Shown piece after piece: positions 27,960 to 41,204 of a stretch of 64,000 nucleotides of DNA (position 1 is its first letter; each line of letters starts with the position of its first letter). Source of the DNA: Amycolatopsis mediterranei (GTDB lineage Bacteria; Actinomycetota; Actinomycetes; Mycobacteriales; Pseudonocardiaceae); contig NZ_CP100416.1 in NCBI RefSeq assembly GCF_026017845.1, positions 1,842,985-1,906,984 on the forward strand, written 5' to 3'. The position numbers were made by a program, and so were the translations under genes. The notes beneath the pieces were generated by a model. That model saw only the letters and a program-made list of their open reading frames with translations, made no database searches and was not told the origin of the DNA.

Positions 27960-28361
27960 TCACAGCACGCGGGTGAATCCTTGGTAGCTGTACTCGAAAC
28001 CGAAGCGTGCGTAAAAATCTCGCAGGTCGGCGCGGTTGACGCCCGAATCGAGGTGGATGCGTGCGCACCCGCGCCGGCGGGCTTCGTCGATGCCCCAGGT
28101 CAGGAGTGCGCTGGTCACACCGCGTCGCGCGGCGCGGATGCCCTCGAGCAGGCCACGGGGCGCGCCGTCCCAGGAGAGGCCTCGAAGCACGGTCAGCTGT
28201 GCAGTGCCGGCGACACCGTTGTCGTCCTCCGCCACGACCAGCGTGACATGCGGAGTGTTCATGAGTTCCCGGAGCGCGGCTGCCAACGGCTCGCCCGGTG
28301 CTGCGAACAGGCGCACAAGCGCCTCGATGTCCGTTGCCCGGGCGCGTCTGATGACCTCCAT
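27960..28361 (-). CDS. GNAT-family N-acetyltransferase
   Basis: A 133-residue GNAT with the acetyl-CoA binding turn GLLEGIRAARRGVTSALLTW (the usual GxGxG is weak: RRGVTS) and an ending VNRADLRDFYARFGFEYSYQ. The ATG at 28361 opens the conserved MEVIRRARATDIEALVRLF. It is first in the two-gene unit with the downstream GNAT. The degraded pyrophosphate loop may mean altered cofactor binding. Confidence 0.82.
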   Translation of the reverse strand: MEVIRRARATDIEALVRLFAAPGEPLAAALRELMNTPHVTLVVAEDDNGVAGTAQLTVLRGLSWDGAPRGLLEGIRAARRGVTSALLTWGIDEARRRGCARIHLDSGVNRADLRDFYARFGFEYSYQGFTRVL

Positions 28362-28440
28362 TGCCCCCAGTATGCAGGAGGCCGGACAGCGGACCTAACT
28401 GCAACGAGGTGGCTACCCGCAGTGCCGGCCGGGCGTGCGC

Positions 28441-29484
28441 TCAGGCCACCGCGTAACGACGAACGCCGTCGACGGTCTGGGCGCTCAGTTTCCCTTGGGA
28501 AACCAGGAGATCGAGGTGTGCCGCGGTTTCGAGGACCGCAAGCATTTGATTGAAGGAGTCCATTTCGGACAGTTTGCGGCTGCGGCGGGTCCAGCCGATC
28601 CGGTGCGCGGCTTCGTACGCGCAAGTAGCGCCGGCCTCGATTTGGGAGGCTGTCGTCTCGAGACGTTGACGATGGTGTTCCAGCAGTTCGTCGACTCGGG
28701 TGTGCACGCTCTCGGACACCGGGCCGTGGGCGGGAAGCATGCGGCGGTCCGGCATCGCGCGCACCAAGCGAAGTGAGCCGATGAAGTCGTTGAGCGGCAG
28801 TTCGGCCGGTACCGGCTGGAACCCGATGGAGGGGGTGATGTGCGGAAGCACGTGGTCACCGGAGAACAACAGGTCGGCGGTGTCGTCGACGAAGACGACG
28901 TGACCGGAGGTGTGCCCTGGAGTGGCGACGACTTCGAACTCGCGCCCGGGCAGGATCGGCCGCGGGCCCGGTGTCAGCCATTCGTCGGGCGCTTCCCAGA
29001 GGTCGGCTTCCGTGTGCCGCCGGTTCGTGCCGAACTGGCGGGCCAGCGCCTCCACGACTTCGCCGGCCCCGGCCTGGAACAAGAGGTCGACCTGGGCTTC
29101 CATCGGCAGGCGGTCGGGATTGCCGGATGCCTTGAGCGATGGCTCTTCGTCCTGACCGAGAGCGATCTTCGAACCGAAGTCACGACGGAGGACCACCGCC
29201 TGCGAATAGTGGTCCCGATGCACGTGGGTCACGAGGAACTCGCTGACGTCGGCGAGTCCGGCGCCGATCCCGCTCAGAGCGTCGGCGAGCTGTTGCCGGG
29301 CCACGGTCAGCGCCCAACCGGAATCGACCAGGACCAGCTTCTCACCGTCGGTGACCGCGTAGACGTTGACTGCGCGCAGAGCATCGTTGGGCAGCGGCAA
29401 CGGGATCCGGTAGACGCCGGACGAGACCTCGTAGATTCCGGGCTCGGTCCAGTTCCTGTCGCTGCTTTCCGGCAACGGTTCCAC
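28441..29484 (-). CDS. Metallo-beta-lactamase-fold hydrolase
   Basis: The 347-residue protein contains the metal-binding signature THVHRDHYSQ, a further histidine in ATPGHTSGHVVF and an aspartate in LLFSGDHVLP, so both metal sites of the fold are complete. A long C-terminal helical extension after MLPAHGPV is typical of the MBL group similar to lactonases and glyoxalase II-like hydrolases. GGAGGT five bases before GTG 29484 fixes the start; an in-frame start 48 bases earlier lacks a ribosome site. Substrate unknown. Confidence 0.87.
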   Translation of the reverse strand: MEPLPESSDRNWTEPGIYEVSSGVYRIPLPLPNDALRAVNVYAVTDGEKLVLVDSGWALTVARQQLADALSGIGAGLADVSEFLVTHVHRDHYSQAVVLRRDFGSKIALGQDEEPSLKASGNPDRLPMEAQVDLLFQAGAGEVVEALARQFGTNRRHTEADLWEAPDEWLTPGPRPILPGREFEVVATPGHTSGHVVFVDDTADLLFSGDHVLPHITPSIGFQPVPAELPLNDFIGSLRLVRAMPDRRMLPAHGPVSESVHTRVDELLEHHRQRLETTASQIEAGATCAYEAAHRIGWTRRSRKLSEMDSFNQMLAVLETAAHLDLLVSQGKLSAQTVDGVRRYAVA

Positions 29485-29589
29485 GCCTGACCTCCGTCCC
29501 GGCGAGACTGCGGCGTCCCGGCCTTTCTTCACCCTGAGCCGTGCCGGGCCCGCTGTCCACCTGGAGGAGATGAGACGCCGGTCACTCGA

Positions 29590-30414
29590 TCAGTCGGTGT
29601 CCTGCTTCAGGGCCGTGTCGATCGTCAAGGCCGCGGCGACCACCATGCTGGCGAGCGGATCCGGCAGCGGATGAGGGATCTCCACGACGTAGTTGTCGGC
29701 CGTGGTGAAGGCGGCTTTGAGGAATCCGCCCCAGGTCTTCGTCACCCGGGCGACCTCGGTGTCGGCGTGGTCGCGAATCGAGAAGTTCCAGGCTCGCCAG
29801 TTCTCGGCGAAGATCCCGCCGACCGACCGGCCGTCGACGATGAAGCCGAACCGGATCTTGCCGAAGACGTTCTCCTGGACGATCTCGCCGATCGGCGTCT
29901 CGTCGGCCCTGGTGACGAGGAACCGGGACTTGAACACCTTCGCCGGCCGGGTCACCTTGAGCACGGTGCTGTGGTTCGCGTCGCGCACTTCGAATTTGTG
30001 GGTCAGGAACTGGTCGTAGTTGGTCAGGAGCCGGATCGCCTTTTTCAGCGTGCTCTGGCCCACCTCGACGACCCCGCCGAGCCGGTTGCCGTTTTGGTCG
30101 AAGACGCCGAACTCGTTGGCCATCTCGATGAGCTTGGCGCGCTGGTTGACCACCAGGACCGGCTCGGTGAACAGGGTCCCGCCCCCGGCGCGTGTTCCGC
30201 CTCGGCCACGTGTCGCGCGATTGACCTGGTTCTGAATCCGGGCCGGGTCGTGGGCGCGTTCGATGTCCAGCTCGATCGGCTCGGAGTCGCTGTGCGGCGG
30301 AAAGGGGGCGGCCGGGCGGGTGTCGGCGGTCCAGGCCCGGCCGTCCCACCATCGGTGCAGACGGGGGTCCCGCGCGTCCGGGTACCAGCCCGGCTGCGGT
30401 GGCGAACTCGTCAT
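29590..30414 (-). CDS. DUF2510 and scramblase/LURP-one-like protein
   Basis: The 274-residue protein has an N-terminal DUF2510 motif (about residues 8-35: PGWYPDARDPRLHRWWDGRA), a low-complexity linker, and a scramblase/Tubby-like C-terminal domain (LVVNQRAKLIEMANEFGVFD, RFGFIVDGRSVGGIFAENWR). The domain is a closed beta-barrel around a helix; bacterial members have no settled function. TAGGCT eight bases upstream of ATG 30414 suggests a leaderless mRNA. Confidence 0.8.
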   Translation of the reverse strand: MTSSPPQPGWYPDARDPRLHRWWDGRAWTADTRPAAPFPPHSDSEPIELDIERAHDPARIQNQVNRATRGRGGTRAGGGTLFTEPVLVVNQRAKLIEMANEFGVFDQNGNRLGGVVEVGQSTLKKAIRLLTNYDQFLTHKFEVRDANHSTVLKVTRPAKVFKSRFLVTRADETPIGEIVQENVFGKIRFGFIVDGRSVGGIFAENWRAWNFSIRDHADTEVARVTKTWGGFLKAAFTTADNYVVEIPHPLPDPLASMVVAAALTIDTALKQDTD

Positions 30415-30535
30415 GGCCGGTCAGCCTATCGCCGCGGACCCGCTCATGGTGCCACCGAACGGAAATGCGGTAATTGTCCGCATCTTGTCGCCCCGGCCGG
30501 TACCCGCAAGGATGGGTCGACCAGAATCGGTGGTT

Positions 30536-31573
30536 GTGAGTGAGCGAATCTGGCCCAGCGGAGCCGCAACGGCCATCGGATCGATGCCGGGCGACGACCC
30601 CGCTGAAGCGGCGGCGGTCGTGTTCGGAGAACTGCCCGACTTTCCGCATCTGCCCGAGCTGCCGGCCCGCGGCGTCGGAGCGGACGTGCTCGGCCGGTCC
30701 GCGGCACTGCTCGTCGACCTGGCTGTCGAGGTCGTGCCGAGCGGCTACCGCGTCGCCTCCCGGCCTGGGCACGAACACCGCCGGGCCCTCGACCTGCTGC
30801 GCTGGGATCTCGACGCCGTACAGGAGGCGCGGGAGAAGTCCGGGGTCACCCCGCCGCTCTTCAAGGTTCAGCTGGCCGGGCCGTGGACGCTCGGCGCCGG
30901 GATCGAACTGCCCCGGGGCCACCGGGTGCTCACCGATCGCGGGGCTTTGCGGGACTTCACGTCGTCCCTGCTGGACGGCCTGGCCGAACACGTCGCGGAA
31001 GTGCGGGCCAGGATCGGCGCACCGGTCGTGGTCCAGTTCGACGAACCGTCGCTGCCCGCGGTGCTGGCCGGCGACCTGTCGACGCCGTCCGGCTACGGGA
31101 ACGTCCCCGCGGTGCCGGCGCCTGAGGCCCGTCAGCTGCTCACCACGGTGATCGAGGGCGCGCGACGGATCACCGATCGCCCGGTGATCCTGCACTGCTG
31201 CGCCGCGAAACCGCCCCTAAGGCTGCTGCGTGAGGCCGGTGCGGACGCCTTGGCCTTCGACCTCGCAGCGCTCGACGGTGCCTCTGCCGCGTTCCTCGAC
31301 GAGATCGGCGAGGTGTGGGACGGCGGGGCGACCCTGTTCATGGGCGCGGTTCCGACGACCTCGCCGTCGTCTCCGCTGAGCCTGAAGGATGTCGGAGAGC
31401 CGGCGTTCCGGCTGGCCGACCGGCTCGGCTTCAACCGCAGCGTCCTCGCCGAACGGGCGGTGCCGACACCGGCCTGTGGCCTTGCCGGCGCGACGCCGGA
31501 CTGGATGCGGCGGGCCCTGGCGCTGACCCGGGACCTCGGCAAAGCCTTCGTGGAGCCGCCGGAAGGCTGGTGA
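30536..31573 (+). CDS. Cobalamin-independent methionine synthase-like protein (Rv3015c-like)
   Basis: A 345-residue single-barrel protein resembling the C-terminal half of MetE: ATAIGSMPG at the start, FKVQLAGPWTLGAGI, VVQFDEPSLPAVLAGDL and the metal-binding-like pair ILHCCAAKPP and LAGATPDW. It lacks the N-terminal barrel of true MetE (over 700 residues), so the reaction is uncertain; archaeal-type MetE uses one barrel, so methyl transfer remains plausible. M. tuberculosis Rv3015c, next to ligA, is the positional counterpart. GTG 30536 begins conserved sequence. Confidence 0.8.
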   Translation: MSERIWPSGAATAIGSMPGDDPAEAAAVVFGELPDFPHLPELPARGVGADVLGRSAALLVDLAVEVVPSGYRVASRPGHEHRRALDLLRWDLDAVQEAREKSGVTPPLFKVQLAGPWTLGAGIELPRGHRVLTDRGALRDFTSSLLDGLAEHVAEVRARIGAPVVVQFDEPSLPAVLAGDLSTPSGYGNVPAVPAPEARQLLTTVIEGARRITDRPVILHCCAAKPPLRLLREAGADALAFDLAALDGASAAFLDEIGEVWDGGATLFMGAVPTTSPSSPLSLKDVGEPAFRLADRLGFNRSVLAERAVPTPACGLAGATPDWMRRALALTRDLGKAFVEPPEGW

Positions 31574-31656
31574 CGGAATCCGGCAACTCGCCGACGTCCG
31601 CTCCGGCCGGCAAGTAGCGTGTCGCGTAGCCGACCGAACGAGGATCATCCGTAACC

Positions 31657-35040
<3,384 letters not shown>

Positions 35041-35055
35041 CCTGGGCCTTGTCGA

Positions 35056-35089
35056 GAAAGGGACGAGTCCGCGTGCGCTCGTCCCTTTC
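35056..35089 (+). terminator. Terminator after ligA-GNAT
   Basis: Perfect 12-bp arms, GAAAGGGACGAG (35056-35067) and CTCGTCCCTTTC (35078-35089), lie between converging genes and could end transcription from both sides. Confidence 0.85.
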
Positions 35090-35110
35090 GGCGATGTGAC
35101 GGGCTTCCCG

Positions 35111-35767
35111 CTACCCGTCGAGGACGACCGCGACGATGCCGGCGAGGTGGGCGAGCCGGGCGACCTCGGCGGCGCGGAAGTTCGGGCCCCCGGGACGGGC
35201 GACGAGCAGCGCCTTGCCCGGCTTGCCGAGCGGGGTCGCGGCGAGCTCGGTGCCGAGCTCCTTCCACGTCTCCGGGATCCAGTCCTCCTCGCTGTCGAGG
35301 ACCGTCGCACGTTCCAGCGGCAGCCACGGCAGATCGGTGATCGGGGTTTCCGGGGCCGCGCTGGACGAGGCCAGCCGGACCGCGCCGGTCTCCGAATATT
35401 CGACGATCATCGCCCAGCCGGCGCGCACGATCCGGGGAACGCCCTCGGCGAGGATGTCGAGGCCGGACTTCGGCTGCGCGGCGATCTCTTCGACGAGCTC
35501 GAGCTCGCGGTGCGTGTCCAGGACGCCCGCGTAGGGACGGACCGCATCGACTTCGACGCCCTCGACGCTCTCCGCCGCCGTGATCAGCGCGTCGGGCAGG
35601 CGGCCCGACGGGAGCTCGACCACCAGGTCGTCGACGGCGACTCCGCTGCCGCGCTCGACGACGTCCACGCTGAGGATGTCGGCGCCTACCGTGCCGAGCG
35701 CCGTGGCGACCGCGCCGAGGGTCCCCGGGCTGTCCGGAAGGAGGACCCGGATCAGGAACGACACCAC
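35111..35767 (-). CDS. ACT-domain amino-acid-binding protein (Rv3013-like)
   Basis: The 218-residue protein opens with an ACT domain ([20 protein letters not shown] through residue ~75) and has a second globular part ending [23 protein letters not shown] modules bind amino acids and regulate enzymes or transcription. It occupies the place of Rv3013 between ligA and gatC. Two consecutive GTG codons (35767 and 35764) can both serve as start; GAGAGGGG lies upstream. It diverges from gatCAB. Confidence 0.82.
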   Translation of the reverse strand: MVSFLIRVLLPDSPGTLGAVATALGTVGADILSVDVVERGSGVAVDDLVVELPSGRLPDALITAAESVEGVEVDAVRPYAGVLDTHRELELVEEIAAQPKSGLDILAEGVPRIVRAGWAMIVEYSETGAVRLASSSAAPETPITDLPWLPLERATVLDSEEDWIPETWKELGTELAATPLGKPGKALLVARPGGPNFRAAEVARLAHLAGIVAVVLDG

Positions 35768-35999
35768 GCGCCCCTCTCACCTCTGTCGTCCCAGCCTTGC
35801 CGTGGGACGCTCGATGCCGGTCGCCGATTGTGACAGACCCACCCGGCTCGTGGGCCTGCTGTCCGCCGGGCGGGATGTGAGCGTCGCCGGACGGCAGCCG
35901 GCTTGCGCCGGGCGTAACCCAGTCGAGTCCGCCCGCGCCGCCACCATAGACTTGCAGCTTCCGAGACAACCCGCACAGCACAACCCGGGAGTCACCCGC

Positions 36000-36299
36000 G
36001 TGCCCAACATTTCCCGAGACGAGGTCGCGCACCTCGCGAAGCTGGCCAGGCTGGCCGTGACCGACGACGAGATCGACGTCTTCGCCGGCCAGCTCGACCA
36101 GATCCTGGACTCGGTGGCCAAGGTGAGCGAGGTCGCCGCCGCCGACGTGCCGCCCACGTCGCACGCCGTGCCGCTGACGAACGTCTTCCGACAGGACGTC
36201 GTCGTCCCCGGGCTCTCGCAGCAGCAGGCGCTGGCCGGTGCGCCGGCCGCCGAGGACGGGCGTTTCCGGGTGCCGCGGATTCTGGGGGAAGAGCAGTGA
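36000..36299 (+). CDS. gatC: Asp/Glu-tRNA amidotransferase subunit C
   Basis: The 99-residue protein ([46 protein letters not shown]) is a canonical GatC, the small belt subunit that holds GatA and GatB together. GTG 36000 starts the conserved sequence. The 232-bp region upstream, shared with the divergent ACT gene, contains a likely -10 TAGACT at 35947-35952 and nothing else recognised. Its stop overlaps gatA in GTGA. Confidence 0.95.
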   Translation: MPNISRDEVAHLAKLARLAVTDDEIDVFAGQLDQILDSVAKVSEVAAADVPPTSHAVPLTNVFRQDVVVPGLSQQQALAGAPAAEDGRFRVPRILGEEQ

Positions 36300-37813
36300 C
36301 CGAGCTCATCAAGCTGACCGCCGCGGAGCTGGCGGGCAAGATCCATTCGCGCGAGGTGTCCGCGGTCGAGGTCACGCAGGCCCACCTGGACCGGATCGCC
36401 GAGGTCGACGACCACATCCACGCGTTCCTGCACGTCGACACCGAGGGCGCGCTGGCCGCGGCCAAGGCGGTCGACGAAGGCCTCGCCGACGGCAAGGCGC
36501 CCGCGTCGCCGCTGGCCGGCGTGCCGCTCGCGCTCAAGGACGTGCTGACCACCGAGGGCGTGCCGACGACCTGTGGTTCGAAAACGCTCGAAGGCTGGCT
36601 GCCGCCGTACGACGCCACCGTGACGCGCAAGCTGCGCGAGGCCGGTGTCGTCATCCTCGGCAAGACGAACATGGACGAGTTCGCCATGGGCTCGTCGACC
36701 GAGAACTCCGCGTACGGCCCGACGCACAACCCGTGGGACCACGCCCGCATCCCGGGCGGGTCCGGCGGTGGCTCGTCGGCGTCGATCGCGGCGTTCGAGG
36801 CCGCCATCGCCATCGGCACCGACACCGGTGGGTCGATCCGGCAGCCCGGGTCGGTCACCGGGACCGTCGGGGTCAAGCCGACCTACGGCGGCGTCTCGCG
36901 GTACGGCCTTGTCGCTTTTTCGTCCTCGCTCGACCAGGCCGGGCCATGCGCGCGGACGGTGCTCGACGCCGCCCTGCTGCACGAGGTCATCGCCGGGTAC
37001 GACCCCCGGGACTCGACCTCCATCGACACGCCGGTGCCCCCGGTGGTCGCCGCCGCCCGTCAGGGCATGACCGGTGACCTCAAGGGCGTCAAGGTCGGCG
37101 TCGTGAAAGAATTCGGCGGCGACGGCTACCAGCCGGGCGTGCTGCGGTCGTTCCAGGCCGCGGTCGAGCAGCTGCGGGCGCTCGGCGCGGACGTCGTCGA
37201 GGTGTCTTGTCCGAACTTCGTCTACGCGCTGCCTGCGTACTACCTGATCGCGCCCAGCGAGTGCTCGTCGAACCTCGCGCGGTTCGACGCCATGCGCTAC
37301 GGCCTGCGCGTCGCCGACGACGGCACGCACAGCGCCGAAGAAGTCATGTCGCTGACGCGGGAGAAGGGCTTCGGCGCCGAGGTCAAGCGGCGGATCATGC
37401 TGGGCACCTACGCGTTGTCGTCCGGCTACTACGACGCCTACTACGGCTCGGCGCAGAAGGTGCGCACGCTGATCACGCGTGACTTTGACGCTGCCTTCGA
37501 ACAGGTCGATGTCCTGGTTTCGCCCACGACGCCGACCACGGCGTTCAAGATCGGCGAGCGCGTCGACGACCCGATGGCGATGTACCTCGCCGACCTGTGC
37601 ACGATCCCGTCGAACCTCGCCGGCAACGCCGCCATGAGCGTGCCGAGCGGGCTCTCCGACGAGGACGGCCTGCCGGTCGGGCTGCAGATCATGGCGCCGG
37701 CGCTCGCCGACGACCGGCTCTACCGGGTCGGTGCCGCCTACGAGGCCGCCCGCGACGCCGCCGCCGGTGGGGCGCTCATCCACAAGGTCCCGGAGCTGGG
37801 AGGAACGAAGTGA
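36296..37813 (+). CDS. gatA: Asp/Glu-tRNA amidotransferase subunit A
   Basis: A 505-residue amidase-signature enzyme that releases ammonia from glutamine to amidate mischarged Glu-tRNA(Gln) or Asp-tRNA(Asn). The Ser-cisSer-Lys triad is visible: Lys81 in [11 protein letters not shown], Ser160/161 in [10 protein letters not shown] and Ser180 in [13 protein letters not shown] 36296 overlaps the gatC stop; the gene's own stop overlaps gatB in the same way. No pfkA-like gene lies between gatA and gatB, unlike M. tuberculosis. Confidence 0.97.
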   Translation: MTELIKLTAAELAGKIHSREVSAVEVTQAHLDRIAEVDDHIHAFLHVDTEGALAAAKAVDEGLADGKAPASPLAGVPLALKDVLTTEGVPTTCGSKTLEGWLPPYDATVTRKLREAGVVILGKTNMDEFAMGSSTENSAYGPTHNPWDHARIPGGSGGGSSASIAAFEAAIAIGTDTGGSIRQPGSVTGTVGVKPTYGGVSRYGLVAFSSSLDQAGPCARTVLDAALLHEVIAGYDPRDSTSIDTPVPPVVAAARQGMTGDLKGVKVGVVKEFGGDGYQPGVLRSFQAAVEQLRALGADVVEVSCPNFVYALPAYYLIAPSECSSNLARFDAMRYGLRVADDGTHSAEEVMSLTREKGFGAEVKRRIMLGTYALSSGYYDAYYGSAQKVRTLITRDFDAAFEQVDVLVSPTTPTTAFKIGERVDDPMAMYLADLCTIPSNLAGNAAMSVPSGLSDEDGLPVGLQIMAPALADDRLYRVGAAYEAARDAAAGGALIHKVPELGGTK

Positions 37814-39315
37814 CTGCCGTGGCCGAGTTGATGGACTACGCCGACGTCGTCGAGCGGTTCAACCCCGTGCTCGGGCTCGAGGTGCACGTCGAGCTGAACA
37901 CGAACACGAAGATGTTCTGCGGCTGCCCGAACGAGTTCGGCGGCGAGCCGAACACGAAGGTCTGCCCGACCTGCCTCGGCTTGCCCGGGGCGCTGCCGGC
38001 CGTCAACGGCAAGGCCGTCGAGGGTGCGATCCGGATCGGGCTCGCGCTGAACTGCGAGATCGCCGAGTGGTGCCGGTTCGCGCGGAAGAACTACTTCTAC
38101 CCGGACATGCCGAAGAACTTCCAGACCTCGCAGTACGACGAGCCGATCGCCTTCAACGGCTACCTCGACGTCACGCTCGACGACGGCGAGGTCGTGCGCG
38201 TGCAGATCGAGCGCGCGCACATGGAGGAGGACACCGGCAAGTCGCTGCACGTCGGCGGCGCCACCGGGCGGATCCACGGCGCCGAGCACTCGCTGCTCGA
38301 CTACAACCGGGCCGGCGTACCGCTGATCGAAATCGTGACGAAGCCGATCGAGGGCACCGGCGAGCGGGCTCCTGAGGTCGCACGGGCCTACGTGAGCGCG
38401 CTGCGGGACCTGCTTCGCGCGCTCGACGTGTCCGACGTCCGGATGGACCAGGGTTCGCTGCGGTGCGACGCGAACGTCTCGCTGATGGCGAAGGACGCGA
38501 CCGAGTTCGGGACCCGCACCGAGACGAAGAACGTCAACTCGCTGCGCAGTGTCGAGCGCGCCGTCCGCTACGAGATGACGCGGCAGGCGGCGATCCTCGC
38601 CGAGGGCGGTTCGATCAAGCAGGAGACGCGGCACTTCCAGGAGGCCGACGGGACGACGTCGCCCGGCCGGACGAAGGAGACCGCGGAGGACTACCGGTAC
38701 TTCCCGGAGCCCGACCTGGTCCCGATCGCGCCGTCGCGCGAATGGGTCGAGGAGCTGCGCGGGACGCTGCCGGAGATGCCTTCGGAGCGGCGGAAGCGGA
38801 TCCAGCAGGAATGGTCGCTTTCCGACGAAGCCCTGCGTGACCTGCTGAACGTCGGCGCCGTCGACCTCGTTGCGGCCACCGTCGAGGCAGGTGCGTCGCC
38901 GGACGAGGCTCGCGGCTGGTGGGTCAACACCCTTGCCCAGGAGGCCAACGCCCGCGAGGTCGAGCTGACTGAGCTGGCGATCACCCCGGCCCAGGTGGCC
39001 GAAGTGATCGGGCTGGTCACGTCCGGCGAGCTGACGAACAAGCTGGCGAAGGAAGTCGTCCAGGGCGTGCTCGCCGGCGAGGGCGAGCCGCGGGATGTCG
39101 TCGAGAAGCGTGGGCTGAAGGTCGTCTCGGACGACTCGGCGCTGCTCGCGGCGATCGACGAGGCCTTGGCGGCGCAACCCGACGTCGCGGAAAAGATCCG
39201 CGGCGGGAAGGTCGCCGCGGCGGGCGCCATCGTCGGCGCGGTCATGAAGGCGACCAAGGGGCAGGCCGACGCCAAGCGGGTCCGTGAGCTGATCATCGAG
39301 CGCGTCGGTTCCTGA
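37810..39315 (+). CDS. gatB: Asp/Glu-tRNA amidotransferase subunit B
   Basis: The 501-residue protein phosphorylates the mischarged aminoacyl end and receives ammonia from GatA. Family segments [34 protein letters not shown] (zinc cysteines), [20 protein letters not shown] and [18 protein letters not shown] are intact, with the C-terminal tRNA-binding YqeY-like tail ([13 protein letters not shown]). Start GTG 37810 overlaps the gatA stop. Confidence 0.97.
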   Translation: MTAVAELMDYADVVERFNPVLGLEVHVELNTNTKMFCGCPNEFGGEPNTKVCPTCLGLPGALPAVNGKAVEGAIRIGLALNCEIAEWCRFARKNYFYPDMPKNFQTSQYDEPIAFNGYLDVTLDDGEVVRVQIERAHMEEDTGKSLHVGGATGRIHGAEHSLLDYNRAGVPLIEIVTKPIEGTGERAPEVARAYVSALRDLLRALDVSDVRMDQGSLRCDANVSLMAKDATEFGTRTETKNVNSLRSVERAVRYEMTRQAAILAEGGSIKQETRHFQEADGTTSPGRTKETAEDYRYFPEPDLVPIAPSREWVEELRGTLPEMPSERRKRIQQEWSLSDEALRDLLNVGAVDLVAATVEAGASPDEARGWWVNTLAQEANAREVELTELAITPAQVAEVIGLVTSGELTNKLAKEVVQGVLAGEGEPRDVVEKRGLKVVSDDSALLAAIDEALAAQPDVAEKIRGGKVAAAGAIVGAVMKATKGQADAKRVRELIIERVGS

Positions 39316-39323
39316 CCGGTTCC

Positions 39324-39854
39324 ATGACACGACCGGGATTCGTCAAAAGCGTCACCTGGCGCGAGTGGCTCGGCCTGGCGGCCGGGCTGCTCGCGCTGGG
39401 CTCGACGTTCCTGCCGTGGACCACGCTCACCTCCACCAGGCCGGACATCGAGAACATCCTCGCGCAGCTGCCTCACGGTGACGTCGTCCGCGACGCGTGG
39501 CACTCGAGCTTCTTCTCCTGGTGCCCGCCGCTGCCGTTGCTGCTGGCCGGGCTGGTCGTGGTCGCTTTCGGGCGAATCCGGACCCTGCGCGTCAGCGGCC
39601 TGCCGCAGCTGTGGCTGGTGGTCGCCGCGGCGTCGCTGCTGCTGATGGTGCTGGGCTGGTTCACCCTGGACTGGGAGTTCGACGGCGACCAGCGCGGCAT
39701 CTTCGAGGCTGCCGGGGTCGCCATCGGACCCGGCCTGGGCCGGTTCCTCGGCCTGTTCGCGGCGCTGGTGTCCGGTGTTGCCGCCTTCCTGGACATGCGG
39801 GCGATGCGGGCCGAGAGCCGGCAGCCGCGGAAGACCCGCAGCAAGAGCGGCTGA
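39324..39854 (+). CDS. Four-helix membrane protein of unknown function
   Basis: A 176-residue protein with four hydrophobic segments (LGLAAGLLALGSTFLPW; PPLPLLLAGLVVVAFG; LWLVVAAASLLLMVLGWFTL; FLGLFAALVSGVAAFL) and a basic C-tail. It starts 8 bases after gatB and may be read with it. No family recognised; it resembles unnamed actinobacterial membrane proteins with a TFLPW loop. Confidence 0.72.
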   Translation: MTRPGFVKSVTWREWLGLAAGLLALGSTFLPWTTLTSTRPDIENILAQLPHGDVVRDAWHSSFFSWCPPLPLLLAGLVVVAFGRIRTLRVSGLPQLWLVVAAASLLLMVLGWFTLDWEFDGDQRGIFEAAGVAIGPGLGRFLGLFAALVSGVAAFLDMRAMRAESRQPRKTRSKSG

Positions 39855-39951
39855 TCTTCGCGGGCGTTCGAGGGCCCACTTCGGTAGGAGTCCTGCCGCT
39901 GGAGAATTTCCGACCGGCCGCGCGAGTCGTCCGACCGGTGGATCGCGAGCG

Positions 39952-40000
39952 TTGACAACGTTGACATCGCGGTCGCCCGTTGCATGAGAAAGCGCTTTCT
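39952..40000 (+). promoter_or_regulatory. Promoter with LacI-family operator, upstream of the sugar-type operon
   Basis: TTGACA occurs twice in tandem (39952-39957 and 39961-39966), offering a -35. Downstream a perfect palindrome AGAAAGCGCTTTCT (39987-40000) with the central GCGC typical of LacI/GalR operators overlaps the expected -10/start region, so binding would block transcription. Confidence 0.75.
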
Positions 40001-40109
40001 GGAACGGTCGGAGAGGCGCAGCCCAGCCGCGGAGATCGCCGTCCTCGTGGGTGGCGGGTGGCGCGGATCGGTGCTGCTGGGGCGCCGGAGCCGTGGAGGG
40101 AGACCCGGA

Positions 40110-41204
40110 TTGGCTCAGGGAAAGCGCTTACGGGTGGCCGTCATCGGAACCGGGGCCATCGCGGAGAGCCACCGGACCGCCTTCGAGGCCCACCGCGAAG
40201 ACGTCGACCTCGTGGCCGCCGCCGACGTCGACGAGGCGCGGGTTGCCGCGTTCTGCGCCGAGACTGAACACGCCAAGCCCTATCGCGACCTGGGCACCCT
40301 GCTCGCCGAGCAGGAACCGGACCTCGTCTCGATCTGCACGCCGCCGAGCCTGCACGTCGAGCAAACCAAGAAGGCGCTCGAGAGCGGCGCCTGGGTCTGG
40401 TGCGAGAAGCCGCCGTGCCGGTCGCTCGCCGAGTACGACGAGATGACCGTTGCCGAGCGGGAGGGCGGTCCGTACGCCGCCTTCGTCTACCAGCAGCGGT
40501 CCGGCTCGGCCGCCGCGCACTTCCGGGACCTGCTCGCCGGCGGGGAGCTGGGACGCCCGCTCGTCGCGCACTGCCAGACCACCTGGTACCGCGATGCCGC
40601 CTACTACGCGGTGCCGTGGCGCGGGCGCTGGGAAACCGAGGGCGGCGGACCGGCCATGGGCCACGGCATCCACCAGATGGATCTGCTGCTCCACCTGCTC
40701 GGCGACTGGGCCGAGGTGCGTGCGATGACCGCTCGGCTGGTGCACGACGTCGAGACCGAGGATGTCTCCACCGCGTTGGTCCGGTTCGAGTCGGGGGCGC
40801 TCGCGACCGTCGTCAACAGCGTCCTCTCGCCGGACGAGGTGAGCCGGATCCGGATCGACTGCGAGCTCGCCACCGCGGAGCTCACCCACCTCTACGGGTA
40901 CGGCGTCAAGGACTGGCGCTACACCCCGGCGCCGCACGTCGCCGAGGATGCCGTCGAACGCTGGCACACCCCGGCCGACGACGTCGGCAGCTCGCACGCC
41001 GCCGCGTTCGCGCCGATCCTCGCCGCCTACCGGGCTGGGCGACGGCCGCCGTGCAGCGGGGACGACGGGCGGCAGGTGCTGGAGTTCATCGCCGCGCTGT
41101 ACAAGTCCGCGTCCACCGGGCTCGGCGTGCGCCGCGGGGAGATCGGGCCTGGCGATCCCTTCTACCGCGCCATGGCCGGCACCCGGACAGGAGACCGCGG
41201 ATGA
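40110..41204 (+). CDS. Gfo/Idh/MocA-family oxidoreductase
   Basis: A 364-residue NAD(P)-dependent sugar or inositol dehydrogenase-type protein: Rossmann VIGTGAIAESH, the conserved EKPPCRSLAEYD (EKP motif) and GHGIHQMDLLLHLLG with the catalytic-region His. The TTG at 40110 is preceded by GGAGGGAG at ideal spacing; an ATG at 39984 would place the operator palindrome inside the gene and is rejected. First gene of a four-gene operon coupled by ATGA overlaps. Confidence 0.88.
   Translation: MAQGKRLRVAVIGTGAIAESHRTAFEAHREDVDLVAAADVDEARVAAFCAETEHAKPYRDLGTLLAEQEPDLVSICTPPSLHVEQTKKALESGAWVWCEKPPCRSLAEYDEMTVAEREGGPYAAFVYQQRSGSAAAHFRDLLAGGELGRPLVAHCQTTWYRDAAYYAVPWRGRWETEGGGPAMGHGIHQMDLLLHLLGDWAEVRAMTARLVHDVETEDVSTALVRFESGALATVVNSVLSPDEVSRIRIDCELATAELTHLYGYGVKDWRYTPAPHVAEDAVERWHTPADDVGSSHAAAFAPILAAYRAGRRPPCSGDDGRQVLEFIAALYKSASTGLGVRRGEIGPGDPFYRAMAGTRTGDRG
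40120..40131. promoter_or_regulatory. Second LacI-type operator inside the first operon gene
   Basis: GAAAGCGCTTAC differs by one base from the upstream operator core GAAAGCGCTTTC (39988-39999). The two centres are 132 bp apart, and this copy covers codons 4-8 of the first operon gene. Paired operators at such spacing suggest repression by DNA looping. Confidence 0.55.

Noticed and set aside
39984..40109. Earlier ATG start for the first Gfo/Idh gene
   Set aside because: It would put the perfect operator palindrome inside the coding sequence and adds a non-homologous, Arg-rich N-terminus; TTG 40110 has a strong ribosome site.
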